Part shown: positions 1 through 11,983 of the stretch, in pieces
Layout: every line of letters starts with the position of its first letter
Position numbering within the stretch: the stretch's first letter is position 1
Source: Chrysoperla carnea
Lineage: Eukaryota; Arthropoda; Insecta; Neuroptera; Chrysopidae
Direction: 5' to 3'
DNA length: 64,000 nt
Assembly: GCF_905475395.1 (NCBI RefSeq)
Contig: NC_058342.1
Location: forward strand, 14,170,640 to 14,234,639
Program-made: the position numbers and the translations under genes
The notes under the pieces: model-generated
Databases searched by the model: none
The model's input: the letters and a program-made list of their open reading frames with translations, nothing else
What the model was told of the DNA's origin: nothing

Positions 1-2754
1 TCGAACACATACGAAAATTTACAATGACAACAATGATTTTTTAATATAAATTCTTTTTATTTCTATCATTGTACAATCTTAATGTCGTTTGTATTATTAT
101 TAATAATTAGTTATTTTATGGAAAATGTCAATGTCCAAACCCAAATGCAAGAACTTGCTACAGATCAAAGGAGCATTTTACGGTTTAGTATTAACAATTT
201 ACATAATCGAAATTAATAAATATATACAAACATTAAAGATTCATCAATTAATATGAAATAAAATTATAAATATTACTGAAACATTTAAAAATCATTGCAC
301 CATTGCGAATATTTTCAATAATTTGACAAATTTTGGATCAGACAGCCAACAGACGGGTAGAGATAGCTATCACAAAGTTTTGATTATGACTACAAAATGA
401 CTATAAAAAAAATTGCTATAATTAAAAAACTAATACAAGTTGTGATAATTAAAAATTATTTAAAACTGTAGTTTCGTCGAACACATACGAAAATTTACAA
501 TGACAACAATGATTTTTTAATATAAATTATTTTTATTTCTATCATTGTACAATCTTAATGTCGTTTGTATTATTATTAATAATTAGTTATTTTATGGAAA
601 ATGTCAATGTCCAAACCCAAATGCAAGAACTTGCTACAGATCAAAGGAGCATTTTACGGTTTAGTATTAACAATTTACATAATCGAAATTAATAAATATA
701 TACAAACATTAAAGATTCATCAATTAATATGAAATAAAATTATAAATATTACTGAAACATTTAAAAATCATTGCACCATTGCGAATATTTTCAATAATTT
801 GACAAATTTTGGATAAGACAGCCAACAGACGGGTAGAGATAGCTATCACAAAGTTTTGATTATGACAACAAAATGACTATAAAAAAAAATTGCTATAATT
901 AAAAAACTAATACAAGTTGTGATAATTAAAAATTATTTAAAACTGTAGTTTCGTCGAACACATACGAAAATTTACAATGACAACAATGATTTTTTAATAT
1001 AAATTCTTTTTATTTCTATCATTGTACAATCTTAATGTCGTTTGTATTATTATTAATAATTAGTTATTTTATGGAAAATGTCAATGTCCAAACCCAAATG
1101 CAAGAACTTGCTACAGATCAAAGGAGCATTTTACGGTTTAGTATTAACAATTTACATAATCGAAATTAATAAATATATACAAACATTAAAGATTCATCAA
1201 TTAATATGAAATAAAATTATAAATATTACTGAAACATTTAAAAATCATTGCACCATTGCGAATATTTTCAATAATTTGACAAATTTTGGATAAGACAGCC
1301 AACAGACGGGTAGAGATAGCTATCACAAAGTTTTGATTATGACTACAAAATGACTATAAAAAAAATTGCTATAATTAAAAAACTAATACAAGTTGTGATA
1401 ATTAAAAATTATTTAAAACTGTAGTTTCGTCGAACACATACGAAAATTTACAATGACAACAATGATTTTTTAATATAAATTCTTTTTATTTCTATCATTG
1501 TACAATCTTAATGTCGTTTGTATTATTATTAATAATTAGTTATTTTATGGAAAATGTCAATGTCCAAACCCAAATGCAAGAACTTGCTACAGATCAAAGG
1601 AGCATTTTACGGTTTAGTATTAACAATTTACATAATCGAAATTAATAAATATATACAAACATTAAAGATTCGTCAATTAATATGAAATAAAATTATAAAT
1701 ATTACTGAAACATTTAAAAATCATTGCACCATTGCGAATATTTTCAATAATTTGACAAATTTTGGATCAGACAGCCAACAGACGGGTAGAGATAGCTATC
1801 ACAAAGTTTTGATTATGACTACAAAATGACTATAAAAAAAAATTGCTATGATTAAAAAACTAATACAAGTTGTGATAATTAAAAATTATTTAAAACTGTA
1901 GTTTCGTCAAACACATACGAAAATTTACAATGACAACAATGATTTTTTAATATAAATTCTTTTTATTTCTATCATTGTACAATCTTGTGTCGTTTGTATT
2001 ATTATTAATAATTAGTTATTTTATGGAAAATGTCAATGTCCAAACCCAAATGCAAGAACTTGCTACAGATCAAAGGAGCATTTTACGGTTTAGTATTAAC
2101 AATTTACATAATCGAAATTAATAAATATATACAAACATTAAAGATTCGTCAATTAATATGAAATAAAATTATAAATATTACTGAAACATTTAAAAATCAT
2201 TGCACCATTGCGAATATTTTCAATAATTTGACAAATTTTGGATCAGACAGCCAACAGACGGGTAGAGATAGCTATCACAAAGTTTTGATTATGACTACAA
2301 AATGACTATAAAAAAAAATTGCTATAATTAAAAAACTAATACAAGTTGTGATAATTAAAAATTATTTAAAACTGTAGTTTCGTCGAACACATACGAAAAT
2401 TTACAATGACAACAATGATTTTTTAATATAAATTCTTTTTATTTCTATCATTGTACAATCTTGTGTCGTTTGTATTATTATTAATAATTAGTTATTTTAT
2501 GGAAAATGTCAATGTCCAAACCCAAATGCAAGAACTTGCTACAGATCAAAGGAGCATTTTACGGTTTAGTATTAACAATTTACATAATCGAAATTAATAA
2601 ATATATACAAACATTAAAGATTCGTCAATTAATATGAAATAAAATTATAAATATTACTGAAACATTTAAAAATCATTGCACCATTGCGAATATTTTCAAT
2701 AATTTGACAAATTTTGGATCAGACAGCCAACAGACGGGTAGAAATAGTTATCAC
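1..2754. repeat. Tandem satellite, 476/477-bp unit, six copies
   Basis: The motif TCGAACACATACGAAAATTT (one base different in the fifth copy) recurs at 1, 477, 954, 1430, 1907 and 2383, giving spacings of 476, 477, 476, 477 and 476. Copies are nearly identical. Diagnostic changes group them: copies 1-3 read gattcatcaatt where 4-6 read gattcgtcaatt; copies 2-3 read ggataagacag where the others read ggatcagacag; copies 5-6 share a short deletion (cttgtgtcg for cttaatgtcg). The array is cut by the window edge, so its true length is unknown. No long reading frame runs through the unit. The last copy diverges after about 2755. This is a local satellite array kept homogeneous by unequal exchange or recent amplification (inference). 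Confidence 0.97.
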
Positions 2755-2960
2755 AAATTTTTGATTACTCCTATAATAAATAAAATAAAATGGATATTAT
2801 TTAAAATTATAATAAATTACGCCGATCTTTTAACCATTTACATAATCGAAATTACTATAGATATTTATCAATTAGTGATCCAAATCATAAATATTAGTGA
2901 AAAATTAAAGAGTCATTGCACCAATATGTATTTTCAGCTGTTGAACTAATTTTGGACGAC
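2755..2960. repeat. Degenerate edge copy of the satellite
   Basis: Beyond the last clean copy the sequence still follows the unit at low identity: tttacataatcgaaatta, atcaattag and gagtcattgcaccaatatg match unit segments in the same order. This is the usual decay at the edge of an array. An 81-codon open frame here is a by-product of the repeat. Confidence 0.75.
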
Positions 2961-3299
2961 TCAAGACGACATATACACATATATGAAAAATTATAACAAA
3001 TTGTGGATTCTATCATTAATATTTCTATTTCTAAGTTTAAACTCAATTTAATTTAAAATTAATTTCAAAATTGTTTACCAAATTTTTTTTATATTCTAAT
3101 ATATATTCAATATTAGTTAAGATAGATCTTTTATTGTCAGTATCAAGTTTATTTACTATATGCTATATGGGAATAACCCACTGGGAATAACCTGATCGCA
3201 ATTATAGTATGTATACTATAAATACCTAGTTGAAATTATAGGAAACTACGTAATTATAAATCTTAAATTAAGTACACTCTGTCAGTTAAGCCTGTTTAT
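2961..3299. other. AT-rich spacer, nothing recognised
   Basis: Very AT-rich non-coding DNA between the satellite and a LINE fragment. I see no open frame, inverted repeat or known motif. Confidence 0.5.
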
Positions 3300-3590
3300 G
3301 GTTTCACAAACTGTCTAAACATTGATCACTTTAACGTTTTGATCACTGGATGGCGAAATTTCTTCACGTTCTGTGGACACCATGATACTACGGTGAATGG
3401 CGTGATTACGCACAATACATACCACGGAGATTCACAATTTTTTATTGCACTTTTGATTGATACCGTTGAAGAATTTCGATGTTACTGTTGCAAGCACTTC
3501 CCCATAGTTGGATACCACCATAGGCCTAGCGAGTTTTGTGAAATTTTAATTCATTTGTTTTCTCTTGGATCAGATATGATTGCAAAAAAA
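3300..3590 (-). pseudogene. Jockey-type LINE reverse transcriptase, C-terminal remnant
   Basis: Read on the minus strand, three frames in succession give the end of a non-LTR retrotransposon polymerase of the jockey group. About 3525-3445 gives GIQLWGSACNSNIEILQRYQ. About 3433-3416 gives SPWYV in a second frame. 3415-3356 gives VRNHAIHRSIMVSTEREEI in a third. The family normally reads ...YGIQLWG-SNSNIEILQRFQSK-LR-IVNAPWYV-N-IH-DL..., so the order is right, but frameshifts and stops break it. The plus-strand 86-codon frame (3339-3599) is only its antisense shadow. No promoter or poly(A) tail is preserved. It is a 5'-truncated, dead LINE fragment. Family recognition is from memory of jockey proteins. 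Confidence 0.82.
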
Positions 3591-3599
3591 AAAAATTAA

Positions 3600-3904
3600 A
3601 ATGATACTTTTAATATAGCATCTGTACTGTTTCCATTTTCACGACCAATTTTATCTGGAAAAAAATTACCATTTAGTAATTAATTATTAAATAATTTGTA
3701 AGATATATTCATTGAAAATTTTCCAAAATTTAAGCAGAGTTATTTTCGACAAAAAATAGAAACTGACATTATTTTTAACATTAAATATGTTTCCTGCCAC
3801 TGATCGCATACGGGCATCTCGAAGTTTCAAAGTTTATCTATGTGACCAATATGAACTATCAAGACATAAGAGGAATAACTGAAACTACGTACAGTAATTT
3901 TTTA
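3600..3904. other. AT-rich spacer
   Basis: Nothing recognisable between the LINE fragment and the family Z repeat. Confidence 0.5.
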
Positions 3905-3998
3905 TATCTCATTTTCAGGAGAAATAAACAAGCTTTCGGCTGTTCTAAATGAATTTGTTTTAAAATAATTTTTTTAATTTGGGTACGCTTCTAAACTT
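3905..3998 (+). repeat. Family Z dispersed repeat, left part
   Basis: The segment from tctcattttcaggagaaata to gggtacgcttctaaactt matches sequence at 27.2, 45.25 and 46.9 kb in order. The repeat resumes at 5296 (gttagagataacatttctcac), so the 4001-5293 transposon landed inside this copy. Confidence 0.75.
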
Positions 3999-4000
3999 TA

Positions 4001-5293
4001 AGGTAAATGTACATTATTACGGGCTAGTACGTTATTCCGGGAGTTTTTTATTTTAATCAAAAAATAAGAAACACTAAATAAATTTTTAAATTTAAAAAAT
4101 AACAGAGCCTCTAGCACTAAAATATGAACAAACAAAAAATCGACTTTTGAACAAATCAAATCACACTTAAATACTTATATCAATCGAAAAAGTGATCCAT
4201 CGGTTAACATCTGGTTTTATAAAAAATATGTTGTCTGTCAACGTAAGATGACAGTGTTAGATTGTTAGCTTTTTTTAGTTTACTGGTAAGTTTATCATTT
4301 TTGAATATGTAAAAATATTGATTAGAATGAATAAATAAATCGTTTTCAAGTTTTTTCAAATTATTTTAATTAATTATTTTCTTTAAATTATGTTTCCCGG
4401 AATTATTTACTTAACTCAGTGATAGTGAACTATATTACGGGAGTCTACCGTAATTAGGGAAAATAAGAAGTAATTATTTTTAACTCTCATTTTAAATTGG
4501 TGTTTTAATTATTAAAATATTTTATGCCGATTGAAGCAGTAGATGCCGTTGATTTTTGTGAGGTAATTACGGGATGTATTTTTTTTTTAATTTGGCTAAT
4601 TTATGCTTAAATACTTGCTTTTTATGATAAGAATATAATGTGTTTTTAACTCCCGGAATAATGAGCAGAGTTTTTACTTATGTATACAATTCCGGGAATA
4701 TCACATTGTAACGGAGAAAATTGAAATTTGAATTTATTTGTTATTTTAATTAATTTTTGATGATTATTATTGTTAAAATAACGTTTACTATTATAAAAGG
4801 AATTTAAAAAAATAACAATTCTATTAACTTCATTAATTTAATAACGATAATATTTATAATACCAATGATTTATTGTCATTAGTATTCCGAAATATGTTAT
4901 GATTTTTTTTAAAATTAATTAAAAATTAAAAATTTTTATTTTTCAATCAAATTTTTTATGATAATACTCAATTATCTTAATTACATTAAACATAAAATTT
5001 TTTTAATTTACCTATGTTAAGTGTGTGTATCCTGGAATTATGTACTTTCATTCTCGGAATCAGGTTCAAAGCCAAATTTTATAATGGAATTAGAGACAAA
5101 CTCGAAGTCCAGAAAATTAACGTTTAATACTATAAATTAAAGACTTTGGCGTGAAAAAATGATCAAAACTAATTCTCAATAAATCATTTTGTACGACAAA
5201 TCAATTTTTATAGTGGAAATATTTATATTTACTTCAATAATCAGCTTCAAAGTGCATTATGCCTAAATATCCCGTAATATGGTACATTTACCT
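4001..5293. mobile_element. TA-flanked non-autonomous DNA transposon, 1.29 kb
   Basis: The ends are inverted: AGGTAAATGTACattattacggg at the left against AGGTAAATGTACcatattacggg (reverse complement of the right end). Both sides are flanked by TA (3999-4000, 5294-5295), and the interrupted family Z repeat continues outside. TA duplication is typical of Tc1/mariner-type insertion. No transposase frame remains. The interior carries many copies of a ttccggga/ttacggga motif in both orientations (near 4042, 4393, 4437, 4569, 4652, 4692), as expected for subterminal transposase-binding repeats (inference). Confidence 0.8.
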
Positions 5294-5295
5294 TA

Positions 5296-5400
5296 TATGA
5301 AAGTTAGAGATAACATTTCTCACTTTTTTAACTCTCCGTGTAAAGGGGAAGGAGTAAGAATTTTTAAGCCTATGTGACACATTTAGGTAAAACTTTTTTA
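5296..5400 (+). repeat. Family Z dispersed repeat, right part
   Basis: Continues the host repeat interrupted by the 4001-5293 element: gttagagataacatttctcac, followed by a decayed form of the segment that elsewhere reads acaaagcggcaagggg. Confidence 0.6.
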
Positions 5401-5423
5401 CTTAAAAATTTGGTTGTATAATT

Positions 5424-5968
5424 ACGGGGTGTCTTTTTTAAGTTGGCATATGCTTGAAACTCGATAAATAAATTTAATCGAAGAAAATGCTTCAAACGAA
5501 AAATATTAGTTTTAAAGGCACAAATGTTATACCGACATGGATCGAAGTTTTAAAGTTCAATTAAAAGCTTACTTTGATTCATAACTAACTAATATTATAT
5601 AAACGCTTTATTAAAATATATCCCCTTTAGGACCCATAATAAAAACGCTTTAAATTTAAGTTGTTCGTTATAAATACGCAAACGTTTTTGTTTGAAATTT
5701 TTTTTTTGTAAAGTGAATAGTTTAGAAAAAAATATAGCTTTTTGTGCATTTGTTCATTCAATTTGAACAAAAGTGGTCTTCAAAGAAAAACAAACCACTT
5801 TGATCTGATTTATTCGAAAATTTTTGGCGAAGAGCGCCTAGATATGGCAGAAACAAATATACGAAATAACAATTTTGATACGAAAAAAAAAAAAAAAAAT
5901 TAATGCATTTTTATCTATAAAATTTATTTTTTACGTTTCAAGCATATGTCAACTTAAAAAAACATCTG
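5424..5968. mobile_element. MITE, family of 19136-19821
   Basis: The left end ggggtgtcttttttaagttg + gcatatgcttgaaactcg is inverted at the right end (acgtttcaagcatatgtcaacttaaaaaaacatctg). The interior shares blocks in order with 19136-19821: tacgcaaacgtttttg, tttttgtgcatttgtt, caaaccactttgat, aataacaattttgat. It has no coding capacity and is a more decayed copy than the 19-kb one. Confidence 0.75.
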
Positions 5969-6103
5969 TATATAGTACGGTTTACCAAAACAAAGTGTCG
6001 TTTTCGTGAAGCCTGTTTACAATTATTCAGATCAATACATAGAGAACTAAGAGATGTACAAATCGGAAATTTTTCGTAATGCCCTATTTTTTTTTACATT
6101 AAA

Positions 6104-7745
6104 TAGGCTAGTGTAGTTAGGTTTTTAGACAAATAAATTACTAACAGGCAGCGACTTGGTGGAAATGCTAGTTTGGGGTGTAAGTAACATAGTAAAAAAC
6201 AATTAAACTCGAGAACCTTGGAAATTGGGAAATGAGGGTTGATTTCAGGGGTTGAAATAGTTTTTTTACGATTTAAGGGAAAAAATGACTTCCTATGGAA
6301 AAATGTTCAGCAAGAAGCTTCGAGATAATAAAAAATTGAACTGAATTTTTGAACTGAACTTTTTTCAACATAACCTCAAATTTTATGAGAAAATCGCGAA
6401 AAATTGTTTTTTTCGATTTTATTTTTTCTCGCGCAAAAAACATTCAATTTTTATGAAACATGGAGAGTGTTTCATTTGTATTACAGAATAAGCATGAATT
6501 TTTATGAAACTGAAAAATAATTTTTATTAGATATTTTAAAATCCAGTAAAACCGAAAAAACTATTTTTCGTCCGTAAACACGATAACTCATGAACGAAAA
6601 GAAATGTCTAGCTGAAATTTTTATAGTGTGTTCAGGACGTAAAAAATGAGTGTGAATTCGTAAATAAGTCAATTATGTCTTGGATTCGTAGGACCCATTT
6701 TATAAACCGTCAGAGATAGAACAAAACTTTAAAAAAAAAGAGTGTTCCCTATCAAAAACTACTTTTGTTTGAAACATTTTTTCGTAAACATCACTGTTCA
6801 CCTGTGAGGGCGAAAATTATGTTAGAAACGTGATATAATATGCATACATTACTGATATTGTATCAAGTATACATGTATTTTATATATAAAAAAAGAGATA
6901 AAAAGTAATTACAATGTCATGTAATGGTAGGGGTGACAAAAGTTTTCTCAAAATTTGAGCAAAGCTGAGACCACATTTTATCGATAGTTCTAACCCAATG
7001 AGTAAGCTATTGATTTTCCCGTATACGTTGCAAGGTCCGGTTGCATGGCTTGAAACGTCGTAAAAATTTAAAAAATTTTTATATATACAATTTGACCAAA
7101 GACGAAAGAAACTTACTTATAACGATTAATTAAGTCCAAAAAATGTGAAAATGTAAGTCTTCGAAAAATATTGTAAAATGCATCTTCTCAGTTGTTAGGT
7201 ATTGTAAAAATAACTTTAAAATGTACAAATTGGCCAAGGTTGAGCTTTTGAATGTCCATAATAAGTAAACAGAAAATAATTAAAGATAGTCTTTCTAACC
7301 TAATTTTCGACCTCACTAGTGATGTTTAGGAAAAAATGTTTCAAACAAAAGTTGCTTATTTTTTTTATAGGAAACACTTTTTATATTTCAACTTTTGTTT
7401 TGTCTCTAACGCTTTACAAGATGGGTGCTACGAATCCAAAACCCAATTGAACTATGCTGATTATTTACGTATTAACACTCTTTCCGGAACACGCTATAAA
7501 TATCTCTTTTCGTTTTTGAGCTATGGGACGAAAAATTCTAATTTTCGGTTTATCTAGATTTTAAGCGGTTTAGTAAACAATATACTTAAATAGACCAATT
7601 TAAAACAGACATTTGTAACGGTTCAAGTAAGCCCTTTGTATTATGTTACTTACACCGCCAACTAATATTTTCACCAAGTCGCTCAGTGTTATTAATTTAT
7701 ATAATTTGGACGGAAAAAATCTTAATTACACTAGTGTAAAAGGGC
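6104..7745. mobile_element. Large imperfect foldback with family D-like arms
   Basis: The outer ends are inverted over about 90 bp: 6113-6190 (ctagtgtagttagg ... gcgacttggtggaaat ... ggtgtaagtaacata) against 7745-7640 on the other strand (ctagtgtaattaag ... gcgacttggtgaaaat ... ggtgtaagtaacata). Inside, both arms hold old family D sequence in opposite orientation: 6578-6825 on the minus strand and 7312-7560 on the plus strand (gatgtttaggaaaaaatg, ctctaacgctttacaagatg, tcgtttttgagctatg). The whole 1.64 kb is therefore a foldback. A 73-codon frame at 7336 lies within the family D remnant and is not a gene. Confidence 0.7.
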
Positions 7746-7767
7746 CTTAAAGAATTATAATAAAAAA

Positions 7768-8625
7768 TGGCGACCAAAGTTGATGCAAACCGGTTTATTT
7801 AGTTTGAAAAAATAGGCTTTGTAAAAAAAAAATTTCGTACAAAATTTTTTTAACTATTTATTTCGGATCGATCTAGTCCAGGCCGTCAAAAAATTGTTAA
7901 ATAAATTATTTATATAAACAAAAAGAAATAAATAAATAATAAATAAAAAAAAGTGAACTTTAAACTGGACAAATCATCACTCAGAGACACCGATGCATTT
8001 TTTAGAATACAAAATTGAAATTATTTCGTATCCGACTTCAGCAATAACTGTGCGAGGTCGCCGTAACTTGTTTAAAGAAAGAGGACGTTGTGTCGCAGCC
8101 TAATATATTATATACACTAGTCGAACGTATTGTTTTATATTTGAAAAATTGAAAAGTCCCAGCTATAGCATGGCCTTTAAAACAATTTTATAAAAGAAGA
8201 AAACGAACTTTTTGAAAAAAAAGAACGGACATTTCACATACGTTACTGCAACTAAGTAAAAAAATTTTAAGCGAAGAAACATTTATGAAAACGCACGAGG
8301 ATGTGATTTAATTGGATTTTAAAAAACTTTTATTTTAAATCGATTTTCCAAAAATTTTGAATAATTTTCAAATTTTCAAAAGCACGCAAAGCAAGCTTTT
8401 CTTTGACTTATTTAGAGCTAAATTTTCACCAAGTTTCGTATAATTTTTTTTTTTTTCAAAGAGGTGCGCACGTTTCTAAAAATCCCATTTTTAACGATAT
8501 TTTTTAAATTAATTTATTTAACAATTACTTGTACGAAACTTTTTTTGAAACAAATCCTTTTTTTTTAACTAAGTAACCCGGTTTTACCAATTTCGGCTGC
8601 ATTTCTACAAGAGCCCCTAATGCCA
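7768..8625. mobile_element. Foldback repeat, about 0.85 kb
   Basis: Left arm 7768-7865 (accggtttatttagtttg, aggctttgt, atttcgtacaaa, taactattta) is inverted at 8510-8610 (taacaattacttgtacgaaa, caaatcc, aactaagtaacccggt, ttcggctgcatttc). The loop of about 650 bp shows no coding frame. Arms are roughly 75 percent alike by eye. Confidence 0.6.
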
Positions 8626-10424
8626 GTTTATATAAAAATAGAGCATTGAATTCTCCAGAAAAATTTCCATTTTTATATGTCTCTGTTTCCTGTATATTGG
8701 TTACGGAAAATTAATATTTCGCTCAAAACAGAATGACTATACTATATTGTTACATTAAAAAATTTAGTATTAAAGCGACTGATTTTCATTGTATTCTAGG
8801 TATAAAAATAAAATTCTCAATCAACTATTTAATAAACGATTTTACAATTTTCATGGTATTATCGGCATCCCATTCAAGTAAAAGCAAGTTCAAATCAATC
8901 GCTCAGTTGAGCTGCTTGCAGTTAATTTTGAATAAACGGATAATTAAAAATAAAAAGGAATATATAAAGAATATTTTCATATTGTTCACAAGTAGAATTC
9001 AAAATTATTCAGGTATTTTCTAAATTAAATTAATAATTGAAAAATATTTACCTTATTATCGATCCATAATTCTATTTTCCATTCGTTTTCATTGTATCTG
9101 TAAAAAAGATTTTTGTTTTAATTTAAAATTATATTATAATATAATCATTAAAATATTTTGAAAATCTGAATATAATTTACTTACCTACATTAAAAATTTT
9201 TATTGAATGCACGTCCTCACTTCACAAAAATTTCAAGTAAACTAAAAATATATGAATGGACAATAATTGTTCTACAATTATTGTAGTATTACTATTAATT
9301 TATTAAAAAACTGTACTAACAACATGTAACATCTACTTACATACTTGCAAGTAAGTACATTTCTACCTGCTTTTGGTTAAGTAGATTTTAGGTAAAAATA
9401 TGAAAAAAATGTGTTGTTCAATACAATTTTAACATGTAAATGTGAAATATATGGTCAAAAAAATTTTTTCACATAAATGGAAGAAGCTAAAAAATAGATC
9501 TCCAAACCATACGTATACAGTTAATATAGTATAAAAATAAAAATTATGTTAATACAAGTTGCTATTAAAAATAAAATATTAATTTACTGCTTAAAATAAT
9601 ACACGTCTTCCACATTTAAATGTTAACATCTTGTTCAACAATGTGTTTCTGCCATTTTGAACAAATTGTCTCTCAGCTACTTGGTAAAATCTTATTGAAC
9701 ACACCTGTATTTTGAAGTAAACATTAATTTACAATTTATTAGAATAGGCTAGGAATATTTTTGAAAGAATTATAACTAGGAGTGTCCACTAAGAAAATAC
9801 ATCGATGTTTTCTTGAATGCAATATGTCGAGACTATTCATCGACATTTTTCAATGCATCGGTTAGAAATACCGATGTTTTCTCAAAATCGAGTACTTTAA
9901 ATATCACACCACAAAGCTGTAGCCAGCTACCTAATTACAGCTTTCTATGGAACACTTTCTTTCTTATGTAAAATAATAAAACATGTAAGGAAACGATTAG
10001 ATTTTACTATAATAAGAATATTATATCCAAATCCAATCATGTTCCGTTCTGGTATTTCCTAAGAAATGTTGGAGACCGCTTCCTGCCAGAATTCTCTATC
10101 TGACACATTATATACAAGTTGCATTTAACTCGACACAAGTAAAATCAATGAAACTAAATGTAATTTAATGTTTTAAATTTTTTTATGTAAATAATATATT
10201 TGACCTAATCGATCGAAACAATTGTCACAGCATTTATGGCGTTTTCCGAAATATACGTGACTGTTAACTATTTAGCCGGGGGTGTATGCATTAGAGTGTG
10301 TGGAAAATTAATAAAATAATAATTTTTTTTTAATTAAATTTTGAACAATAACAAGATATATTGTCGTAATAACTTCCAATCTTTTGAAAAAGACTACAGT
10401 TAAAATTTGACGAAGATCACGATG
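8626..10424. other. AT-rich non-coding stretch
   Basis: No exon, family D copy or clear inverted repeat. A 96-codon open frame at 8733-9023 is low-complexity (I, F, K, N) and does not look like protein. Around 9330-9380 there is a short self-complementary patch (cttacatacttgcaagtaagt). Confidence 0.4.
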
Positions 10425-10448
10425 AACGAAGATGACACAGAAAACTGT

Positions 10449-10553
10449 GCTAACACGATCCCATTAAAGGTATGGTCAACCCGCGAATAACAGGAATAAC
10501 GTGTGATCTATGGGTTGTCCATGCCTTTAATTGGATCGTGTTAGTGTGGGTCT
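10449..10553. mobile_element. Short palindromic element
   Basis: ctaacacgatcccattaaag with gtatggtcaaccc is mirrored as gggttgtccatgcctttaat with tggatcgtgttag, giving stems of about 33 bp. Related single motifs recur at 28560-28700 and 50690-50720. Confidence 0.6.
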
Positions 10554-10559
10554 GCGGGC

Positions 10560-11569
10560 TTTTGGCCTTTACGTTTACTGTGTTATCCAAGAATTTACTT
10601 ATTAAAGTAAAACACTAAATTTATGTACTTTTTGAGTATTCTTTGTATGATGGGACCACCCTGTAATTTATAAAGTAATAATTCTACATGGTAATAATAT
10701 ATTTTTGCCATACAAACTATATTTTTTCATTTTTGAATTTTTATACCTGAACTGTATGTATGTATATCAAGTATTATTAATTTAGAACAGGCGGTGGATA
10801 TCGTTGAGTGTGTAAAATATGAGTACCACATTTTGTCAATTGATTCTTGATTAGAAAAGCTTATAGATTAATATTGTGAATCTTGCCAGAAACCCTTTTG
10901 GTCCAAGTTTTGTATACACCCTCCCCCCCTCCCTCCAAAGAAACAGTTAAATGAAATTTTTTTGAATCAAGTTAAAGTTATTCTTGATTCCATGGGTTAT
11001 TTAACGTCAAAAAGGCTTTGTGATTTTTTCTTAAACTTCTTCGTTTTCGAGATATTAACAGTTTCATGTTCGGAAAAACTCCAAAAAGGCCATTGTAAAA
11101 GCTGAAAAACTTTAAATTATATTTTAACTTATCAAAATTCTAAAATAATGTTTGATTATCCGTGTAAATATTATTGTTTTTCCGTAAGGGTGCAAAATTT
11201 TGATGTCAGTTTCTCCAAAACTATAAAAGATGGAATTGATTATAGTAGGAGCTTCAAATAACAAGTCTTGCAAAATAATTTCTAAAACAAAAATATTTTT
11301 TTTAGAAAATTCTTCAAACTGCTATAACTAGGTTGTTTTTTTTAATTTATAAAAATAATGCAGGCACTGATATTCAACTCTGTGTATACAGAGTATTTTA
11401 ACAATTACCTCAATCAATTGTTTGCTTTCCCTTGTTTCTTATAAAATTTAACGAAAAATTTTTGTGAAATGATTTAAAATGACAATATACTGCGACATTT
11501 TATCATTGTAAAGGACAAATAGATAATTATATTATTTGAATAAAATTACGACATGTGTAGATTAAAAGT
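10560..11569. other. Non-coding stretch
   Basis: No gene or complete element recognised. 11358-11440 (gcaggcactgatattcaact ... tcaattgtttgctttccctt) is a decayed scrap related to the 5' end of family D and to sequence at 33345 and 35140-35200. Confidence 0.4.
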
Positions 11570-11711
11570 TCGGGCAGCAAAACTTTGGGGTTTTACTTTT
11601 CACATAAAAATAAGTTTTTTTTTGAATTTTGTTACATTCCCGGAGTGGTGCAAAATGTCTAACCAACAAAATGGCATCAAAAATGGCTTTTTTTTCAGAA
11701 ATTTTATCATT

Positions 11712-11983
11712 ATACCATGTATATATGAAATATACATAGTATATTAAGTTTAGTCCCAAGTTTGTAACGCTTAAAAATAATGATGCTAGGAAAAAAATTT
11801 TGTCATAGGTGTTCATAAAATCACCTAATTAGTCCATTTCCGGTTGTCCGTCCGTTCGTCCGTCCGTCTATACTTGATTATCAGTTATGTATGTGTCACA
11901 TGTGTCACATGTGATAAAAAAATCAACACTGATTATGCATGGTATTTCAACAATTAACTCAGTCAATTGTTTGTTTTCACTTG
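11712..11983 (-). mobile_element. Family D element, internally deleted copy
   Basis: Runs from ataccatgtatatatg to ttttcacttg. The middle, from the GTCC microsatellite to the second tetramer block, is missing (cgtccgtctat joins directly to acttgattatcag). Flanks are atcaTT on the left and TTTTTattttat on the right. The homologous empty site at 14168-14172 (other strand) reads atcaTTTTTattttat, so the insertion fell in a T run with a two-base TT duplication. Confidence 0.85.

Noticed and set aside
1..2754. CRISPR-like regular spacing
   Set aside because: The whole 476-bp unit repeats, not a short repeat with variable spacers; it is a eukaryotic satellite.
3339..3599. 86-codon Cys/His-rich plus-strand frame
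   Set aside because: It is antisense to the jockey-type reverse transcriptase fragment.
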